Assembly: GCF_007860185.1 (NCBI RefSeq)
Contig: NZ_SJPY01000010.1
Coordinates: 1-64,000 of the forward strand
Length of the DNA stretch: 64,000 nt
Direction: 5' to 3'
DNA from: Novipirellula aureliae
GTDB taxonomy: Bacteria > Planctomycetota > Planctomycetia > Pirellulales > Pirellulaceae
Part shown: one piece after another, positions 23,674 to 34,003 of the stretch
How positions within the stretch are numbered: position 1 is the stretch's first letter
How the letters are laid out: each line of letters opens with the position of its first letter
Position numbers and translations under genes: made by a program
The notes under the pieces: generated by a model
Databases searched by the model: none
What the model was told of the DNA's origin: nothing
Seen by the model: the letters and a program-made list of their open reading frames with translations, nothing else

Positions 23674-24227
23674 GGGTGTCTCTCTCGTGTGTCAAGTTGG
23701 GAAGTGGTGTGATATGACGCTCGCGGCGTGTACAGCATCATGTGATTCCGACCGGGAAAATCGCATGTTGCGTTTGGCTTACCAGCGTACCAAGCTAGAT
23801 CGAATGACAAATGATAACAGCTTTCCGAATCAACGTTCCAAAGTTTGACGCGATTTTGCCCTTAGCGTCGTTGGGATCCAGGTTCCGAAACGATGTCTTA
23901 GCCAGTAGGATGTGCTTGATCCTCTGGCACTCACCGAGCGACCACGCTTGAAGGGTGCATCTCGGATGCATCCATTTCGCGATCATCGCCATCCAGCCTG
24001 TCTGCTGCAAAGGAGGTAGCCTAGGGTTTTGTCACCGCTTGATTTTGGGCTTGCCAGAATCGTGACTCATTCTTCGTTGTGACAAAGCACTGGGCTACGG
24101 CCAAATCAGCGCAGAACAACATTCATCGCTAAGATAACTGAGATAGCAGTCACTTACTTCAGCGGTCTCCGTATGAACTCTCCTTTTGAAACTTTTCAAC
24201 AATCATTCATTCAAATTTGAAAGCGGT
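23674..24227. other. intergenic region with short repeat element
   Basis: No gene supported. A small element at about 24028-24090 starts ttttgtcaccgcttgatttt and ends gtgacaaagcac. Its relative is at 44757-44879, suggesting a short inverted-repeat family. Confidence 0.6.
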
Positions 24228-25766
24228 ATGTCGATGGCATCCGAACTTGTGCAGCTTCAACCAGACGACGAACACAATCAGCGGCTCGAAGCGAACGTGC
24301 ATCCTCCCCAGTGGACCAATCCAACACCGAGTCGCCCCTACCATTTGGTTGTGATTGGCGGCGGAACCGCTGGTCTTGTGACGGCTGCCGGGGCGGCGGG
24401 GCTGGGCGCACGCGTCGCGCTGGTCGAACGGGAGTTGATGGGCGGCGATTGCCTGAACGTGGGCTGCGTCCCATCGAAAGGAATCATTAGTGCCGCTCGT
24501 GTTGCGGCGATCGCAAGAGACTGCAGCGAATTCGGCATTGGCGTGCCAGAGGTCAACGTCGATTTCGCCGCGGTAATGCAGCGGATGAGAAAGCTGCGTG
24601 CTGGGATCAGTCACAACGACTCCGCTAGTCGGTTCCGCGATCTCGGCGTCGATGTATTCTTTGGCCATGCCGGTTTTCTCGATTCCAACACGATCGACGT
24701 GGGTGGCACCGAACTCCGTTTCAAACGAGCGGTCATCGCCAGCGGTGCTCGCGCGGCCGCGCCGCCCATTGCTGGCCTGAATGACGTTGAATACCTGACC
24801 AACGAGTCGGTCTTCTCGCTAACCGAATTGCCACGCCGGTTTGGCATCATCGGAGCGGGGCCAATCGGCTGTGAAATGGCGCAATCGTTCGCCCAACTCG
24901 GCTCGGAAGTTTTTCTGGTGGAATCGGAGCATGGCATCATGCCACGCGAGGATCGAGAAGCCGCCGCAATTGTCCAAAAGCAGATGGAACGAAACGGAGT
25001 GAAATTTCTCTGCTGCGGACGTAACCTCGTTATCAAGAACGAAGCTGGAATTCGACTGACCGTCGAATCCCATGGACAACGCTACGACGAACCCGTAGAC
25101 CAACTACTGGTTGCCGTCGGACGAGCACCCAACGTTGAAAATTTGAATTTGGAGGCAGTGGGTGTGGATTTCGACAAGCAGGGCATCAAGGTCAACGACA
25201 ACTTGCAGACCACGAATCCACGCATCTATGCTGCCGGCGACGTTTGCTCGAAATACCAATTCACGCATGCGGCTGACTTCATGGCCCGCATCGTGATCCA
25301 GAACGCTCTATTTGCGGTCGGACCGTTTGGCAAGAAGAAGGCCAGCGATTTGGTGATCCCATGGGCAACCTATACGTCACCCGAGATCGCCCATGTTGGC
25401 GTGTACGAAAACGAAGCGAAGGAAGCAGGCGTGGAAATTGACACCTACGTCCAGCCCTTCCGCGACATCGACCGGGCGATTCTAGAAGGCCAAGACGACG
25501 GGTTTGTGAAAGTTCACACGAAAAAAGGGACGGATCAGATCGTCGGCGCGACGATCGTTGCAGAGAACGCTGGTGACATGATTTCTGAAATCACGGTTGC
25601 CATGACGTGTAGGCTTGGACTGGGCAAGATCGGCAGTGCCATTCACCCCTATCCAACCCAAGCCGAAGCGATCCGCAAACTGGGCGATCAGTTCAGCCGC
25701 ACGAAGCTAACGCCGCTGAGCAAGAAAGTTCTCGGACTGCTTCAACGGCTCAATGTCGGAAAGTAA
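24228..25766 (+). CDS. mercuric-reductase-like FAD/NAD(P) disulfide oxidoreductase
   Basis: 512-residue class I pyridine-nucleotide disulfide oxidoreductase from ATG 24228. In order it shows a leader of about 40 residues, the FAD site V-V-I-G-G-G-T-A-G-L, the redox disulfide C-L-N-V-G-C-V-P-S-K, a second Rossmann fold (G-I-I-G-A-G-P-I-G-C-E-M-A), A-A-G-D-V-C, and a C-terminal dimerisation domain with H-P-Y-P-T-Q-A-E-A. It resembles MerA in the core, but has no N-terminal HMA domain, no C-terminal vicinal cysteines and no mer genes nearby. Mercury reduction is therefore doubtful, and a dihydrolipoamide- or other disulfide-reductase role is equally possible. Confidence 0.88.
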   Translation: MSMASELVQLQPDDEHNQRLEANVHPPQWTNPTPSRPYHLVVIGGGTAGLVTAAGAAGLGARVALVERELMGGDCLNVGCVPSKGIISAARVAAIARDCSEFGIGVPEVNVDFAAVMQRMRKLRAGISHNDSASRFRDLGVDVFFGHAGFLDSNTIDVGGTELRFKRAVIASGARAAAPPIAGLNDVEYLTNESVFSLTELPRRFGIIGAGPIGCEMAQSFAQLGSEVFLVESEHGIMPREDREAAAIVQKQMERNGVKFLCCGRNLVIKNEAGIRLTVESHGQRYDEPVDQLLVAVGRAPNVENLNLEAVGVDFDKQGIKVNDNLQTTNPRIYAAGDVCSKYQFTHAADFMARIVIQNALFAVGPFGKKKASDLVIPWATYTSPEIAHVGVYENEAKEAGVEIDTYVQPFRDIDRAILEGQDDGFVKVHTKKGTDQIVGATIVAENAGDMISEITVAMTCRLGLGKIGSAIHPYPTQAEAIRKLGDQFSRTKLTPLSKKVLGLLQRLNVGK

Positions 25767-25936
25767 TGCGTCGCCTCAATCGCCTGTCGGCCGACTCGGG
25801 CGTCCAAGTTGGTTGAACGAGGGCGTCGTGCCAGTCTCGTCACGGCGTAGGTGAAGGTTCGCGGGCGGCGTGTTTATTGGCACTGAAATGGCTCGCTCGA
25901 TCTCGACTGGAGCCGACTTGGTTCCGCTTTGAATAC

Positions 25937-26321
25937 TAGGCATGGATGATTCATGGGCTTGCAAATTGTTTTGCTAACGTCTACGCCTTCAAGCGTTTAC
26001 GTTCATTGCTCGAAAAACAGTCTGCGTATTAGCCGTTTTGGCGTTAGCGGGCTGTCGATTTAATCGGTTTGACTCGACTTATCGTTTAACGCCAAGCCGT
26101 AGGCGACCGCTTATGGAAAAGCTGACGCCTTCGGCTAAGCGTTAAACGATTAAATCAGCAGGGCGTTAGTGGGCTGTCGATTTAATCGGTTTGACTCGAC
26201 TTATCGTTTAACGTCAAGCCGTAGGCGACCGCTTATGGAAAAGCTGACGCCTTCGGCTAAGCGTTAAACGATTAAATCGACATGCGCTATCGCCAAAACG
26301 GCTAATGAATCATCCGGGCTA
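25937..26321. mobile_element. MITE-like element, copy 2, with internal duplication
   Basis: Same family as 14729-14991 in inverse orientation. The right end is the intact 17-bp repeat (26305-26321); the left end is altered. A central unit starting gcgttag…gggctgtcgatttaatcgg is present twice (26041 and 26163, period 122). CTAGGCATGG occurs at both borders (25936-25945 and 26319-26328) and may be a target duplication. Confidence 0.8.
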
Positions 26322-26370
26322 GGCATGGAATTCATGACCATTACGTGCAACGCCTAGGTCGTTGGCCGGC

Positions 26371-27036
26371 CTATTGGCTCAATGGTCCGACGGAGATCAC
26401 GGTGGACCCATCGGGCAACACCATTCCTGGCCTCAGGTCCGCCGTCGCCGGATCCACTGGTTCTGTGGAAACAGCAGGGCCGTTGGTAGCGTCGTACGGG
26501 TAAGTCGATGGGTAAGTCGATGGGTAAGTCAACGGGTAGGGGATGCGATAACGGTCGTAGCTTCGATAGCCACGGTCGTAGCCTCGATAGCCAGACGAGT
26601 ACGCGGAGGAATACGGATAGCCGTAGCCCAAACCGCCGTAGCTATAACTCATTCCGTATCCGATTCCGAATCCACCGAGCCCATAGCTACGGTAGCCATA
26701 CGGATAGCTTCCGATCGACAGGCGAAGACTTGGGCTAGAACGATAAAAACTCGATCCACGATTGGAATCGTTATGCCCGCTACCGCCATGGAAGCTACCG
26801 CCACCAGCCGTCGGTCTACCGCTGCCACCCGTCGGTCTACCGCTGCCACCCGTCGGTCTACCGCCGCCAGCCGTCGGTCTACCGCCACCACCAATGTTCC
26901 CAGCGCCGCCGCCAATGTGTCCGCCGCCGCCTCCCCCGGGACCGCCGCGATGCTGGGCCATTGCTTCGGATGTCGCGAGACTCACCGACACTGCAATCAA
27001 TGTGAACAAGCCATAGCGAATCGATTTTAACAACAT
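26371..27036 (-). CDS. exported Gly/Tyr-rich repeat protein
   Basis: 221-residue protein from ATG 27036 with a strong ribosome site (aaaggag) just upstream. After the signal peptide (about residues 1-27, E-A-M-A-Q) it has a glycine-rich block, four copies of G-R-P-T-x-G-G, a Tyr/Gly/Ser region with R-G-Y-D-R-G-Y-R-S-Y and P-S-T-Y-P-S-T-Y repeats, and a compact C-terminal motif, L-R-P-G-M-V-L-P-D-G-S-T. Low-complexity exported proteins of this sort occur at planctomycete cell surfaces. A structural role is inference. Confidence 0.78.
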   Translation of the reverse strand: MLLKSIRYGLFTLIAVSVSLATSEAMAQHRGGPGGGGGGHIGGGAGNIGGGGRPTAGGGRPTGGSGRPTGGSGRPTAGGGSFHGGSGHNDSNRGSSFYRSSPSLRLSIGSYPYGYRSYGLGGFGIGYGMSYSYGGLGYGYPYSSAYSSGYRGYDRGYRSYDRYRIPYPLTYPSTYPSTYPYDATNGPAVSTEPVDPATADLRPGMVLPDGSTVISVGPLSQ

Positions 27037-27794
27037 TGAAAACTCCTTTGAAGTTTTACCAGCATTAATGGAAGGGGTGGGCGTAGCCGAAGTCACCTGC
27101 ATTGGTACGCACGTTTGAACTCGCATTGCGTGCCCTAGATATATCGTAGCACGAAATCGTGAGGGCGACCGAGATTGCGACGTGAAATCAATGAATCGCG
27201 ATGGAAACTTAGCGACGTGGGACACCAGGCAGCGGCAGGTTTCATGCACGGCGACAAGAAACGGCCTACGATGGTTCAGGTAGGTGGTGACGGTACGATG
27301 ATATGTCGGGCTCTGGCCTGAAAACCATGCGACGTCGGTCGAGAAGTGATGGATGATGTTCACGAATCAGCCCGTCGTCGGCACCGAGCAAAGAGAAAGA
27401 AGGAGGAGTCCAGTATCGCGTACAGTCGCTGCCGTCATTTCGGCGAAACACCGATTGCGGTCATCAAGGTGATGTTCGATCTGCCTCGCTTCTTGCTCCG
27501 AGGCATCGAGGGAGTCGAGCAAGAGTGGCAATGGGTATCGCGACGGCCATGCCCCCAAAAAAACTTTCGCAACTTCCTTTTCACCCACTAAATATTCTGA
27601 AGAGCCATATTTTAAGTGGTGGACCGTTTCCCATCGGACGGCATTCCCATCGGACGGCATTCTCGTCGGACGGCACAGAAACTGTCCGTATTTGCACACA
27701 TGCTTCTTCTGATTGCGTATCTCTTCTGGTTGGCACTGAATGTGCTCTGCAGATTTTGCACCCGTACCGTTCCCGACTTGATACAGACAACACA
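27037..27794. other. divergent intergenic region
   Basis: 758 bp between two divergent genes. It should hold both promoters; no box could be assigned. Three imperfect copies of catcggacggcattcc lie at about 27633-27675. Frames running into the phosphorylase gene from here lack coding character. Confidence 0.55.
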
Positions 27795-30413
27795 ATGACT
27801 ACCAAGATCCAGTCCTTATACAACCTTTCACCGACGGACGTCAAAGGATTCGATTCCCTAGCGGATTTAGCACTTGACCTTCGTTCGTCTTGGAATCATG
27901 CAACGGATGAAGTGTGGCGTCAACTCGATCCTGAGCTTTGGGAGATCACGCAAAACCCGTGGGTGGTTCTGCAGACGGTGTCTCGCCAGCGGATCGAACA
28001 GGTTCTTAACGATGCCGACTTCCGAAAAAAGATTGATCAATTGGCTCAGTTAAGACACGAAACAGCCGAACAACCCGCTTGGTTTCAACAGAATTACGGG
28101 GTGGCCGACCGTGGCCGAAGTCGCCAAGAGATGGGCGGCGAAAAGGGGGAGCTCCAAACTCAAGTGAGTACAGGAGCTTGTCCGTTGACCTGTGCGGCCT
28201 ACTTTAGCATGGAGTTCATGCTTAGCGAAGCGTTGCCGATCTACTCGGGAGGACTTGGCAACGTAGCAGGTGACCAACTCAAAGCGGCCAGTGATTTAGG
28301 GGTTCCGGTCGTCGCCGTGGGATTGCTTTATCAACAAGGCTACTTTCGACAGACCATCGACAAAGACGGTCGGCAGCAAGCGCTGTATCCATACAATGAC
28401 CCTGGCCAATTGCCAATCACACCGCTGCGAGATGCCAATGGGCAATGGTTGCGATTGAATATCGATCTGCCCGGTTATTCGGTTTGGTTGCGAGCGTGGC
28501 AGGTTCAGGTTGGTCGCGTGAAGTTGTACCTGTTGGACAGTAACGACGCGGCCAACTTTCCTGAACACCGTGGAATCACGAGCGAATTGTATGGAGGTGG
28601 TCCGGAACTGCGACTGAAGCAAGAATTGATTCTCGGCATTGGCGGCTGGCGATTGCTCACTGCGCTAGGCATTGAACCGGAGGTTTGTCACTTGAACGAG
28701 GGTCATGCGGCGTTTGCAGTGCTGGAACGCGCTCGCGGATTTATGGAGAAATCGGGGCAACCGTTCGAGATTGCACTGGAGGTCACGCGAGCAGGAAACC
28801 TGTTCACGACTCATACCGCTGTCGCAGCAGGTTTTGATCGCTTCTCCCCAAATCTGATTGAGCAGTACCTTGCTCGTTACGCCCAGAAAAATCTAGGGCT
28901 CTCCGTTCATGATTTGATGGCTCTGGGCAGGTTGAATCCAAATGATGCATCAGAGAGTTTCAACATGGCCTACTTGGCGATACGTGGCAGTAGCAGTGTC
29001 AACGGCGTCAGTCGCTTGCACGGTAAGGTGAGTCGCCGGATCTTCGAGCCACTGTTTCCTCGTTGGCCCGAGGAGGAGGTGCCGGTTGGCTATGTTACCA
29101 ATGGAGTTCATATGCCGAGTTGGGATTCGCAGCCAGCGGATGAGCTTTGGACACATCGTTGCGGAAAGAGTCGCTGGCTGGGCGTCAATGAAACGCTAGC
29201 CTGTGATATTCGCAGTGTTTCGGATGAGCAGCTTTGGCAATTTCGCATCGATGCCACTCATTCATTGGTCGATTACGCACGCCAACGTCTATCGCGACAA
29301 TTGGCCGCTTCCGGTTCACCGCCGGAGGAAGTCGAAGCGGCGAATCATTTGTTCGACCCAAACACATTGACCCTTGGGTTTGCCCGCCGTTTTGCAACGT
29401 ACAAACGACCGAACTTGTTGCTTCATGATCCCGAACGGTTACTGCGCCTGTTGAGCGACGCCGAACGTCCCGTGCAACTGATTATCGCTGGCAAGGCACA
29501 TCCAGCAGACTTAGCGGGGCAAGAGCTGATTCGCCAGTGGATCGAGTTCATCCGCAGGCCGGTGGCACGGAAGCACGTGATTTTCTTGAGCGATTATGAC
29601 ATGCTACTCACCGAGCATTTGGTGCAAGGCACGGACGTGTGGGTGAACACGCCGCGTCGACCTTGGGAGGCGAGTGGAACCAGTGGTATGAAGGTGTTGG
29701 TCAATGGCGGGATCAATCTTTCGGAGCTTGACGGGTGGTGGGCCGAAGCCTACACGCCCGAGGTTGGTTGGGCGATCGGCGACGGGCAGGAGCATGGTGA
29801 CGATCCAGCCTGGGATGCTGTTGAGGCAGAGCAACTTTATGACTTGTTAGAGCATGAAGTCATTCCTGAATTCTACAATCGCAACGAGCATGGCATTCCG
29901 ACCGCATGGCTGGCGAGAATGAGGGCAAGTATGTCACAGCTGACGCCGCAGTTCTCAGCCGTTCGTACCGTGCGAGAGTACACCGAGCAGCATTACCTTC
30001 CCGCCGCAGCCGCTTACCAAGACCGAATCGCTTACAATGGGGCGATGGCGACGAGCATCGTCAACTGGAAACGGTCACTGCGTGAAAAGTGGGGCTCGTT
30101 GAGGTTTGGCAATCAGCGAGTGCAATCGACGGACACGGACTCGATGGTTGAAGTCGAAGTCTACCTCGATGGTCTCGATCCAAATTTTGTACGAGTGGAG
30201 TTGTATGCGGATGGATTGGAAAGTGACGCTCCGACGATTCTCCAAATGAAACGTGTCGAATCACAAGACAGTGAACAATCACATTGGATGAACTACCAAG
30301 TTGTGGTGCCTGCCGGTCGACCTGTCACGGATTATACTCCTCGCATCGTGCCGCATCACGCAGGTGTCTCGGTGCCACTGGAACTCGACTTAATCCGATG
30401 GCGAGATCGATGA
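27795..30413 (+). CDS. glgP: alpha-glucan (glycogen/maltodextrin) phosphorylase
   Basis: 872-residue phosphorylase from ATG 27795, of the TIGR02094 alpha-glucan family, which splits alpha-1,4-glucans with phosphate to glucose-1-phosphate in the cytoplasm. Domains: an N-terminal DUF3417-type segment (about residues 15-120), then the phosphorylase body with C-H-L-N-E-G-H-A-A-F, F-A-R-R-F-A-T-Y-K-R and the pyridoxal-phosphate region E-A-S-G-T-S-G-M-K near residue 630. Length fits this subfamily rather than classical GlgP. It stands alone, without other glycogen genes. Confidence 0.93.
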   Translation: MTTKIQSLYNLSPTDVKGFDSLADLALDLRSSWNHATDEVWRQLDPELWEITQNPWVVLQTVSRQRIEQVLNDADFRKKIDQLAQLRHETAEQPAWFQQNYGVADRGRSRQEMGGEKGELQTQVSTGACPLTCAAYFSMEFMLSEALPIYSGGLGNVAGDQLKAASDLGVPVVAVGLLYQQGYFRQTIDKDGRQQALYPYNDPGQLPITPLRDANGQWLRLNIDLPGYSVWLRAWQVQVGRVKLYLLDSNDAANFPEHRGITSELYGGGPELRLKQELILGIGGWRLLTALGIEPEVCHLNEGHAAFAVLERARGFMEKSGQPFEIALEVTRAGNLFTTHTAVAAGFDRFSPNLIEQYLARYAQKNLGLSVHDLMALGRLNPNDASESFNMAYLAIRGSSSVNGVSRLHGKVSRRIFEPLFPRWPEEEVPVGYVTNGVHMPSWDSQPADELWTHRCGKSRWLGVNETLACDIRSVSDEQLWQFRIDATHSLVDYARQRLSRQLAASGSPPEEVEAANHLFDPNTLTLGFARRFATYKRPNLLLHDPERLLRLLSDAERPVQLIIAGKAHPADLAGQELIRQWIEFIRRPVARKHVIFLSDYDMLLTEHLVQGTDVWVNTPRRPWEASGTSGMKVLVNGGINLSELDGWWAEAYTPEVGWAIGDGQEHGDDPAWDAVEAEQLYDLLEHEVIPEFYNRNEHGIPTAWLARMRASMSQLTPQFSAVRTVREYTEQHYLPAAAAYQDRIAYNGAMATSIVNWKRSLREKWGSLRFGNQRVQSTDTDSMVEVEVYLDGLDPNFVRVELYADGLESDAPTILQMKRVESQDSEQSHWMNYQVVVPAGRPVTDYTPRIVPHHAGVSVPLELDLIRWRDR

Positions 30414-31143
30414 GTCCCCAATCCGCCAAAGCGGAGCTCGCCAGGAATGGCGTGGACACAAGGAATTCTGAAACGTGGAGCATCCTTCCGTCGAGCTTGT
30501 CTCGGCGGAGCAACAAGGTAGCTGCCACTTGTTGCTCCGTCCGGACAAGCCGGACGGAAGCAGGAAAAGCACCCACATGAAACTCACTTCGTTTTTTAAG
30601 TCCACGCCATTCGAGTTCGCCCGTGTTTGGAGCTATCCGTTAAATTGCCCCCAATGTCTGCCGATTTGGGCGATCGGATAGGAAATTTACAAGCAATTAG
30701 CGATGGGATCGTCGATAAAGGTCTTGATGCTCGCCAGGGTGACACGCGATCGAATTGACTGCTAGCCCGTCTAATCACAGGAATCATCCGGGCTAGACTG
30801 GATCGACGCGGGTAGCAGTTGTATGATTTTGTGCGTCTACCGCCGGGACAAACCGACGACGGAATGATCGATGGTGTGCATGTTCTTGGGCGTTCAATTA
30901 GACTGATACGTTCAAGTCGCCCATAAACAGATGCCAAATCTATCCATGATCGTGGATGACGGTTACGAATATTTGAGGTTGCGCGCAACGTTGTGTGCGA
31001 AGCACGAACTTCGATTCGAGAACTTCTCAGGCGGTTTTCGAACGATGGGCGAGTTATTCGAGGCCTGACGCTGAATCAAACCCACAATCTTAGCCTCCTA
31101 TCAAACTTGGCAATCGAGCAATGATTGAAGACGAGTTCTTGAA
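30414..31143. other. intergenic region with palindromic element and MITE scar
   Basis: No gene. At 30484-30560 a 77-bp palindrome pairs cttccgtc with gacggaag and ggagcaacaag with cttgttgctcc; it may end glgP transcription or be a REP-type element. At 30763-30795 the ends of the TAGCCCG MITE family face each other with almost no interior. Confidence 0.7.
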
Positions 31144-32229
31144 ATGAAAGTTGCGATACGAATTGTCATCTTGTTTGTGTTGATTGGTGGCGTGATTGCG
31201 GGCTATTGGTGCTGGCAATCAAGCAGAGCGGTATCCGACGCCAACGAATTAACTTTGTATGGCAACATCGATATCCGCCAGGTTGAATTGGCAATCAACG
31301 GGAGCGAGCGGATTGCGGAGCTATTGGTCGAAGAAGGCGATGTCGTGAAGAAAGGTCAATTGCTGGCCAAACTGGAAACATCGCGGCTGAAGTTTTCTGT
31401 CGATCGTGCGGAAGCGCAAGTTGAAATGCAACAACAAGTCGTCGCACGTCTTGAAGCGGGTTCGCGTCCTGAGGAGATCGCCAAAGCACGCGCGGATGTC
31501 CAGGCGGCGAAGGCGACTGAAAACGATGCGCGGCGAACTCATCAGCGAATCGCCAAGCTTGCCCGTTCCAACGCTAGTTCGCAACGAGAAGCCGATGACG
31601 CGCTTGCCGCTTATGAGTCGGCTGTCGCTCGGAGGCAAGCGCTGCAAGCCACACTCGACTTGGCGATGCTTGGTCCGCGAAAAGAAGAGATCGCGGAAGC
31701 GAGAGCAGCGCTTAAGGGATATAAGGCAGAGTTGGATCAGAAGCTGCACGATTTGCAGGACGCTTCCTTGTACGCACCAAGCGATGGCGTTATTCAGAAT
31801 CGCATATTGGAAGTCGGCGACATGGCGTCACCTCAGAAAACGGTCTACACCATGGCGCTGACCGACCCCGTCTGGGTACGTGCTTATGTCGCTGAGCCCG
31901 ACTTGGGCAAGGTCTTTGAAGGTATGAAGGCGGACGTCATGACCGATAGCTTTCCAGGCAAAGTTTACAAAGGCTGGGTTGGCTTCATCTCACCCACTGC
32001 CGAATTCACACCCAAACCGGTGGAGACTCGCGAGCTTCGCACGAAACTGGTCTATCCGATTCGAGTTTTCGTTAAAAACCCAAGCAACGAACTTCGTTTG
32101 GGCATGCCGGCGACCGTTAAAATCCGACTCGACCAAGTTCGCAGCGACAAGCCAAACGCAATCGCGGAGCCCTTGCAACGCACTGAAGTCGGTATGTCCA
32201 AACCAGCGACATTGAACGGGTCAAAATGA
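31144..32229 (+). CDS. ybhG: HlyD-type membrane fusion protein of an ABC exporter
   Basis: 361-residue periplasmic adaptor from ATG 31144. One N-terminal membrane anchor (residues 4-25) precedes a lipoyl-like half (V-E-E-G-D-V-V-K-K-G-Q-L-L-A), a long Ala/Glu-rich coiled-coil hairpin (about residues 85-200), and the second lipoyl half with A-P-S-D-G-V-I. The arrangement and the three following genes match the E. coli YbhG-YbhF-YbhS-YbhR exporter. It overlaps the ATPase start by four bases. Confidence 0.88.
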   Translation: MKVAIRIVILFVLIGGVIAGYWCWQSSRAVSDANELTLYGNIDIRQVELAINGSERIAELLVEEGDVVKKGQLLAKLETSRLKFSVDRAEAQVEMQQQVVARLEAGSRPEEIAKARADVQAAKATENDARRTHQRIAKLARSNASSQREADDALAAYESAVARRQALQATLDLAMLGPRKEEIAEARAALKGYKAELDQKLHDLQDASLYAPSDGVIQNRILEVGDMASPQKTVYTMALTDPVWVRAYVAEPDLGKVFEGMKADVMTDSFPGKVYKGWVGFISPTAEFTPKPVETRELRTKLVYPIRVFVKNPSNELRLGMPATVKIRLDQVRSDKPNAIAEPLQRTEVGMSKPATLNGSK

Positions 32230-33998
32230 ACTTGTCCGATACTTCCAATGACGTGGCCTTGCATTTGGATCGCGTTATCAAACGCTTTCATGCGGGCAAA
32301 CGGACAGTCCTTGCGCTCGATGATGTCAGTCTTCACATTGCGACGGGAAAAATCACCGGGCTGATTGGACCCGATGGAGCTGGTAAGACGACGCTGATGC
32401 GGTTGGCTGCGGGATTGTTGAAGGCGGATAGCGGGACCGTGGACGTGTTGGGGCTAGACGCGACTCGACAAGCTCTTCAGGTCCAAGCGACGGTGGGCTA
32501 CATGCCGCAACGATTTGGTTTGTATGAGGATTTGACGGTTCAAGAGAATCTCGACTTGTACTCCGATCTTCAAGGGGTCCCCGTTCGTGCTCGGGCTGCG
32601 CGTTATGATGAGTTGATGCGCATGACGGGGTTGGAACCGTTTACGAAACGTCTCGCTGGGAAACTCTCTGGCGGCATGAAGCAAAAATTAGGATTGGCTT
32701 GTACTCTGATCCATCCGCCTCGTTTGTTGTTGCTTGACGAACCGACGGTTGGGGTCGACCCTGTCTCTCGCCGAGAGCTGTGGTCGATCGTCAACCGGTT
32801 TGTGCAGGAAGAGGGAACCACTGTGTTGATGAGCACAGCGTACCTGGACGAGGCCGAACGATGTCACGAAGTGATCATACTTAATGAGGGGAAACTGATT
32901 GGACACGGACCGCCGAATCAGTTTAGTGTTCCCATGGCCGGTCGCGTCTTCAAGGTCCGGGTTGCTGGCCGTAAAAACCGAGATATTCAAGAGCTGCTGT
33001 CGCCGCAAACCGATGTGACCGATGCGGTGATCCAAGGTGATGCCGTCAGGCTCGTTCTGGCCCCTGGAATAGAGCCAACGGCGGCGTCGCTGTTGCCTGG
33101 CGAGAACGAGGTTTCCATTGACGCTGTGCCAAGCAGGTTTGAAGATGGCTTCATTTCCATGCTCCGCCAACAGCGCAGCGAAAACCGTCAGTCGCGAACG
33201 CGAACGATCGACGAAGTTGGTTTGGTCACAGCGTTTCATCCGCAAGAACGGGTCATCGAAGTTCACGATGTCGAGCGTCGATTTGGTAACTTTTTTGCGG
33301 TCAAGAACGTGTCGTTCGACGTCAAGCGTGGTGAGGTGTTTGGCTTGCTGGGCGCCAATGGTGCGGGCAAGACAACGATGTTCCGCATGCTCTGCGGATT
33401 GCTTCCCGCCAGTGGCGGAAGCATGCGAGTTGCTGGTGTGGATGTGCGGAAAACGGCTGCGGCGGCGCGAGCACGGATCGGCTACATGTCGCAGAAATTC
33501 TCGCTCTATGGCAAACTCAGTGTTAACGACAACTTGCAATTCTTCAGCAGCGCTTATGGTCTGAGCGGCCGTCGTCGTCGCGACCGAATTGATTGGGCGA
33601 CTGCAGAATTTGATCTCGGGGAAGTTGCCGACGACAACAGTGGTGAGTTGCCGCTCGGGTTCAAGCAGCGGCTAGCACTTGCTTGTGCGCTGATGCACGG
33701 ACCGGAAATCGTGTTTCTCGACGAGCCGACATCAGGCGTTGATCCGTTGGCGCGTCGCGAATTCTGGCACCGCATCAACACACTGGCTGCCCGAGGCATC
33801 ACGATCATGGTAACCACGCACTTCATGGAAGAAGCGGAATACTGTGACCGCATAGCCATTTTGTTGGCGGGCGAAGTTCTTTCCCTTGATACTCCCAACG
33901 AAATCAAGCGACAAGCTCGTTCGAAAGAGCATCCGGAACCGACGATGGAAGACGCCTTCGTCAAATTGATTGACCTTCGTTCGCCTTCACCGGAGTAG
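32226..33998 (+). CDS. ybhF: tandem ABC transporter ATPase (YbhF-like)
   Basis: 590-residue protein with two ABC ATPase domains in one chain. The first has Walker A G-P-D-G-A-G-K-T-T, signature L-S-G-G-M-K-Q and Walker B L-L-L-L-D-E-P. The second has G-A-N-G-A-G-K-T-T and I-V-F-L-D-E-P, but a degenerate signature (L-P-L-G-F-K-Q). It powers the exporter with the two permeases that follow. The ATGA overlap with the adaptor gene indicates translational coupling. Confidence 0.93.
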   Translation: MNLSDTSNDVALHLDRVIKRFHAGKRTVLALDDVSLHIATGKITGLIGPDGAGKTTLMRLAAGLLKADSGTVDVLGLDATRQALQVQATVGYMPQRFGLYEDLTVQENLDLYSDLQGVPVRARAARYDELMRMTGLEPFTKRLAGKLSGGMKQKLGLACTLIHPPRLLLLDEPTVGVDPVSRRELWSIVNRFVQEEGTTVLMSTAYLDEAERCHEVIILNEGKLIGHGPPNQFSVPMAGRVFKVRVAGRKNRDIQELLSPQTDVTDAVIQGDAVRLVLAPGIEPTAASLLPGENEVSIDAVPSRFEDGFISMLRQQRSENRQSRTRTIDEVGLVTAFHPQERVIEVHDVERRFGNFFAVKNVSFDVKRGEVFGLLGANGAGKTTMFRMLCGLLPASGGSMRVAGVDVRKTAAAARARIGYMSQKFSLYGKLSVNDNLQFFSSAYGLSGRRRRDRIDWATAEFDLGEVADDNSGELPLGFKQRLALACALMHGPEIVFLDEPTSGVDPLARREFWHRINTLAARGITIMVTTHFMEEAEYCDRIAILLAGEVLSLDTPNEIKRQARSKEHPEPTMEDAFVKLIDLRSPSPE

Positions 33999-34003
33999 CG
34001 GTC

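Noticed and set aside
24228-25766. Naming the flavoprotein merA outright
   Set aside because: No HMA domain, no C-terminal cysteine pair and no other mer genes; only the oxidoreductase class is certain.
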